The notes under the pieces: model-generated
Seen by the model: only the letters and a program-made list of their open reading frames with translations
Database searches by the model: none
Told to the model about the DNA's origin: nothing
Part shown: in pieces, positions 60,293-64,000 of the stretch
How positions within the stretch are numbered: the first letter of the stretch is position 1
How the letters are laid out: the number at the start of each line of letters is the position of its first letter
Source of the DNA: Pseudomonas sp. CBZ-4
GTDB lineage: Bacteria > Pseudomonadota > Gammaproteobacteria > Pseudomonadales > Pseudomonadaceae
Assembly: GCF_000346755.1 (NCBI RefSeq)
Contig: NZ_ANNV01000102.1
Coordinates: forward strand, 1-64,000
Direction of reading: 5' to 3'
DNA length: 64,000 bases
Translations under genes and position numbers: made by a program

Positions 60293-62191
60293 ATGCCCAC
60301 GACGTTTCAAGAGATTCCCCGCAAGCGCCCGTCCACGCCCCTGCTCGACCGTGCTGCCACGCCGGCCGGCCTGCGTCGTCTGGGTGAAGCCGAGCTGGAA
60401 ACCCTGGCCGATGAGTTGCGCCTGGAATTGCTCTACACGGTCGGCCAGACCGGTGGGCATTTCGGTGCCGGCCTGGGCGTCATCGAGCTGACTATCGCCC
60501 TGCATTACGTGTTCGACACCCCGGACGACCGGCTGGTGTGGGACGTGGGCCATCAGGCGTATCCGCATAAAATCCTCACCGGCCGCCGCGAACAAATGGG
60601 CAGCCTGCGCCAGAAGGACGGCATTGCCGCCTTCCCGCGCCGCGCCGAGAGCGAGTACGACACCTTTGGCGTCGGCCACTCCAGCACCTCCATCAGTGCC
60701 GCGCTGGGCATGGCCATCGCCGCCCGCCTGCAAGGCAGCGATCGCAAGGCGATTGCGGTGATCGGTGATGGCGCGCTGACCGCGGGCATGGCCTTCGAAG
60801 CGCTGAACCATGCGCCGGAAGTGGACGCCAACATGTTGGTGATCCTCAACGACAACGACATGTCGATCTCGCGCAACGTCGGTGGCCTGTCCAATTACCT
60901 GGCCAAGATCCTCTCCAGCCGCACCTACGCCAGCATGCGTGAAGGCAGCAAGAAGGTGCTCTCGCGTCTGCCCGGCGCGTGGGAAATTGCCCGGCGCACC
61001 GAAGAATATGCCAAGGGCATGCTGGTACCCGGCACCCTGTTCGAAGAGCTGGGCTGGAACTACATCGGCCCGATCGACGGCCACGACCTGCCGACCCTGA
61101 TCGCCACGCTGCGCAACATGCGTGACCTCAAGGGCCCGCAGTTCCTGCACATCGTCACCAAGAAAGGCAAAGGCTTCGCCCCGGCGGAAGTCGACCCGAT
61201 TGGCTACCACGCCATCACCAAGCTGGAACCGTTGGACGCTCCCGCCGCCGCGCCGAAAAAGGCCAGCGGGCCGAAGTATTCCGGTGTGTTCGGCGAATGG
61301 CTGTGCGACATGGCCGCCGCCGACCCGCGCCTGGTGGGCATTACCCCGGCGATGAAGGAAGGCTCCGACCTGGTGGCGTTCAGCGAGCGTTTCCCGCTGC
61401 GTTACTTCGACGTGGCGATTGCCGAGCAGCACGCCGTCACGTTCGCCGCCGGCATGGCCTGTGAAGGCGCCAAACCGGTGGTGGCGATCTACTCCACCTT
61501 CCTGCAACGTGGCTACGACCAGTTGGTGCATGACGTCGCGGTGCAGAACCTCGACGTGCTGTTCGCCATCGACCGCGCAGGCCTGGTGGGCGAAGACGGC
61601 CCGACCCACGCCGGCAGCTTCGACTTGTCCTACCTGCGCTGCATCCCCGGCATGCTGGTGATGACGCCGAGCGACGAAAACGAACTGCGCAAGATGCTCA
61701 CCACCGGCCACCTGTACAACGGCCCGGCCGCCGTGCGCTACCCGCGCGGCAACGGCCCGAATGCGGTGATCGAGAAGGACCTGGAACCGATCGAGATCGG
61801 CAAGGGCATCGTGCGCCGCCAAGGCAGCAAGACCGCCTTCCTGGTGTTTGGCGTGCAATTGGCCGAAGCCTTGAAGGTCGCCGAGAAGCTCGACGCCACC
61901 GTGGTCGATATGCGCTTCGTCAAACCGTTGGACGAAGCCCTCGTACGCGAAATCGCCGCCAGCCATGAACTGCTGGTGACGGTCGAAGAAAACGCCATCA
62001 TGGGCGGTGCGGGCGCGGCGGTCAGCGAGTTCCTGGCGCGGGAGAACATCCTCAAGTCGGTGCTGCACCTGGGCTTGCCGGATGTGTACGTCGAACACGC
62101 CAAGCCGGCGCAGATGCTGGCGGAGTGTGGGTTGGATGAGGCAGGGATTGAAGCGTCGGTGCGCGAGCGCATGGCGCTGCTGGGCCTGTAA
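60293..62191 (+). CDS. dxs: 1-deoxy-D-xylulose-5-phosphate synthase
   Basis: A 632-residue thiamine-diphosphate enzyme joining pyruvate and glyceraldehyde-3-phosphate, first step of the MEP isoprenoid pathway. ThDP site [15 protein letters not shown]...[23 protein letters not shown] near the N-terminus, and the transketolase pyrimidine domain with [17 protein letters not shown]. Full length. Confidence 0.98.
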   Translation: MPTTFQEIPRKRPSTPLLDRAATPAGLRRLGEAELETLADELRLELLYTVGQTGGHFGAGLGVIELTIALHYVFDTPDDRLVWDVGHQAYPHKILTGRREQMGSLRQKDGIAAFPRRAESEYDTFGVGHSSTSISAALGMAIAARLQGSDRKAIAVIGDGALTAGMAFEALNHAPEVDANMLVILNDNDMSISRNVGGLSNYLAKILSSRTYASMREGSKKVLSRLPGAWEIARRTEEYAKGMLVPGTLFEELGWNYIGPIDGHDLPTLIATLRNMRDLKGPQFLHIVTKKGKGFAPAEVDPIGYHAITKLEPLDAPAAAPKKASGPKYSGVFGEWLCDMAAADPRLVGITPAMKEGSDLVAFSERFPLRYFDVAIAEQHAVTFAAGMACEGAKPVVAIYSTFLQRGYDQLVHDVAVQNLDVLFAIDRAGLVGEDGPTHAGSFDLSYLRCIPGMLVMTPSDENELRKMLTTGHLYNGPAAVRYPRGNGPNAVIEKDLEPIEIGKGIVRRQGSKTAFLVFGVQLAEALKVAEKLDATVVDMRFVKPLDEALVREIAASHELLVTVEENAIMGGAGAAVSEFLARENILKSVLHLGLPDVYVEHAKPAQMLAECGLDEAGIEASVRERMALLGL

Positions 62192-62221
62192 CCCAATCCC
62201 CCGATCGAAACCGGATCAAAA

Positions 62222-62311
62222 TGTGGGAGCGGGCTTGCCCGCGAATACGGTGGATCAGCCAGCTTATTGGTAGCTGACCCACCGCATTCGCGGGCAAGCC
62301 CGCTCCCACAT
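62222..62311. repeat. REP doublet after dxs
   Basis: tgtgggagcgggcttgcccg and, 60 bases on, its complement cgggcaagcccgctcccaca form a perfect long inverted pair (classic Pseudomonas REP/BIME) between dxs and the receptor gene. Confidence 0.92.
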
Positions 62312-62347
62312 TTGTTTTGTGTCGACTTCAAACTCTAAGGACAGACC

Positions 62348-64000
62348 ATGAAACGCCTGCACCTCGCCCTGCTGCTTCTACCTGCCCCCGAACTGCTCGC
62401 CGACACCCGCGACCAAGCGCTCACCCTCCCCGACGTGGTCATCAGCGCCAACCGCCAGGTGCAGGCGCGCAACGACAGCAGCGCCGCCAACACCGTATTC
62501 ACCCGCGACGACATCGACCGCCTGCAACCCACCAGCCTCACGGATCTGCTCAGCCGCGCGCCCGGCGTGCAAATCGCCCCCACCGGCGGGCGTGGCAGTT
62601 TGCCGGGGGTTTATATTCGCGGCACAAAATCCGCCCAGAGCCTGGTGCTGGTGGACGGTCAGCGCATCGCCAACACCACCTCCGGCGACAGCGGCCTGCA
62701 ATACCTGAATGTCGATCAGATCGAACGGGTGGAAGTGCTGCGCGGTTCGCGCTCGGTGATTTACGGCAGCGACGCGATTGGCGGGGTGATCCAGGTTTTC
62801 ACCCGGCGTAATGCCGGGCAAGGTCTACAACCGCGCTTGAAGTTGGGCTTTGGCAGCCACCAGACCTGGGAGCGCAGCCTCGGGCTGTCCGGGGGTGATG
62901 AACGCACGCGCTTCAACCTGGGCGCGAGTCTGGATGAAACGGCGGGCATCAACTCGACACATGCGTCATTCCCCAGCGATGGCGACCATGATGCCTATCG
63001 CAACCAGTCCATCAGCGTGAACCTCAGTCATGCTTTCAGCGATGAACTGTCGGTGGGCTTCAACCTGCTGGATAGCCGTGGCAAGTCCGAATACGACAAC
63101 AGCTTCGGCCGTTATGACTTCGCCAGCGGGCAAAGCGTGGGGCAAAAACCCTACACCAACTACACCGTGAGCAGCGCCAGCGCCTATGTCGACGCGAGCC
63201 TCGGTGAGCGCTGGCAGTCGCGCGTGGAACTGGGCCACAGCGAGAATCGCGACACCAAGCGCGACACCCTCAGCGATGAATTCAGCGTGTTCAACACCTA
63301 CCGCGACTCGGTCAACTGGCAGAACGACCTGACCCTGAACGAGCAGAACAACCTGATACTCGGCGCGGATTGGTACGAAGACCGTTTCCACGGTTCCACC
63401 ACCTTTACCGAAAACAGCCGCTGGAATCGCGCCGCGTTTGTGCAGCATCGCTTTCACGGCGCGTGGTTCTCGACCGAGTTGGGCCTGCGTCGCGACCAGA
63501 ACCAGCAGTTCGGCGGGCAGAACAGCTGGAGCGCCAGCGTCACCTTGCCGCTCAACCCCGATAACGACCTGCTGCTGAGCTACAGCGAAGGCTTCCGCGC
63601 GCCGACCTTCAACGACCTGTATTACCCCGACACCAAGTACAGCAACCCGAACCTGCAGCCCGAGACCTCAAAGAGCTACGAGCTGCAATGGCGTAGCCAA
63701 TTGAGCGACAGCACGCGCCTGGAAGCCTCGCTGTACCGTACCGACCTGCGCGATGCGATCATCCTCGACAGCGCCAGCAAGCCGCAAAACGTCGCATCGG
63801 CACGTATCAATGGCTTTGAGGCCGCGCTCAAGCAAGAGCTGTTTGGCTGGCAAGGCAACCTGGGGCTATCGCTTATCGACCCGCGTGACCGCGAAAGTGG
63901 CCACACCCTGGCCCGCCGGGCGCGTCGTACGTTGAGCCTGGACCTGGACCGGCAGTTCGATCGGCTGGGGGTGGGCGCCAGCTGGCAGGCGATCAGCAGC
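62348..64000 (+). CDS. btuB: TonB-dependent receptor, BtuB-like (partial at window end)
   Basis: 551 codons are open to the window end with no stop, so the 3' end is missing. It starts MKRLHLALLLLPAPELLAD (signal peptide), then a TonB box DVVISANR, a plug domain (TDLLSRAPGVQIAPTGGRG, GVYIRGTKSAQSLVLVDGQR, ERVEVLRGSRSVIYGSDAIGGVI), and barrel strands including LLLSYSEGFRAPTFNDLYYPD, typical of BtuB. BtuB imports cobalamin across the outer membrane. No cobalamin riboswitch fits in the 156-base gap before it, which is mostly a REP doublet. Confidence 0.85.
   Translation, partial: MKRLHLALLLLPAPELLADTRDQALTLPDVVISANRQVQARNDSSAANTVFTRDDIDRLQPTSLTDLLSRAPGVQIAPTGGRGSLPGVYIRGTKSAQSLVLVDGQRIANTTSGDSGLQYLNVDQIERVEVLRGSRSVIYGSDAIGGVIQVFTRRNAGQGLQPRLKLGFGSHQTWERSLGLSGGDERTRFNLGASLDETAGINSTHASFPSDGDHDAYRNQSISVNLSHAFSDELSVGFNLLDSRGKSEYDNSFGRYDFASGQSVGQKPYTNYTVSSASAYVDASLGERWQSRVELGHSENRDTKRDTLSDEFSVFNTYRDSVNWQNDLTLNEQNNLILGADWYEDRFHGSTTFTENSRWNRAAFVQHRFHGAWFSTELGLRRDQNQQFGGQNSWSASVTLPLNPDNDLLLSYSEGFRAPTFNDLYYPDTKYSNPNLQPETSKSYELQWRSQLSDSTRLEASLYRTDLRDAIILDSASKPQNVASARINGFEAALKQELFGWQGNLGLSLIDPRDRESGHTLARRARRTLSLDLDRQFDRLGVGASWQAISS

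Noticed and set aside
60182..62098. A 638-residue open frame antisense to dxs, and similar long antisense frames at 187-1470, 55431-57122 and 57686-58945
   Set aside because: They mirror codon positions of well-supported genes in GC-rich DNA, have His/Arg/Gly-rich composition, and show no domain or ribosome site.
1..64000. CRISPR arrays, tRNA and rRNA genes
   Set aside because: No regular repeat-spacer pattern and no tRNA or rRNA-like sequence was noticed by eye; tRNAscan-SE and a CRISPR finder would settle it.

Overview
The window looks like a Pseudomonas chromosome, most likely of the P. fluorescens group. The evidence is GC-rich coding sequence, REP-type hairpins built on 'gcgggcaagcccgctccc', and core loci such as ppa, xseB-ispA-dxs, DedA and an M90 (MtfA-type) peptidase. 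No RNA operon, tRNA or CRISPR array was seen.

Layout. (1) 1-3531 is core chromosome: DedA, MtfA-like peptidase, ppa, an S24 (CI/LexA-like) repressor and a probable structured RNA that ends in a rho-independent terminator. (2) 3532-47754 is a ~44.2 kb integrated island. A 21-bp direct repeat, which is the terminator of that RNA, lies at both ends. A P4-type integrase sits just inside the left end, and an AlpA-type regulator with an inovirus Gp2-like protein sits near the right end. (3) 47755-64000 is core chromosome again: a YcaC-like hydrolase, a decayed AbiE toxin-antitoxin cassette, a flavodoxin-fold oxidoreductase with a MerR regulator, a large duplicated-domain protein, an ECF sigma/FecR/TonB-receptor iron-uptake set, a Fic protein, xseB-ispA-dxs, and a BtuB-like receptor cut by the window end.

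Island cargo in order: a LysR-controlled set (NCS1 permease, acyl-CoA ligase, and a fusion of an FlK-like thioesterase to a hydroxychromene-carboxylate-isomerase domain); a lone tyrosine recombinase with small hypotheticals; a full ectoine/hydroxyectoine uptake and catabolism cluster (ehuBCDA, enuR, eutBCDE, doeX, doeC, doeD; no eutA seen); a stripped ICE/plasmid-type module (DUF932, YqaJ nuclease, Cys-rich protein, RadC) in which genes are separated by terminator-like hairpins; two pseudogene remnants; a nine-gene GntR-linked operon joining a peptide-type ABC importer to a hydantoinase, an allantoinase-like deacetylase, an SDR, an epimerase and an FAH/hydratase-fold enzyme; and the element backbone at the right end.

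How it works together: the island appears to be an accessory nutrient-acquisition element. Ectoine is imported by EhuABCD, ring-opened by EutD, deacetylated by EutE and taken to aspartate by DoeD and DoeC. The other two catabolic sets have unknown substrates and are the best candidates for undescribed biochemistry. No conjugation genes are visible, so any mobility would depend on the integrase or on a helper.
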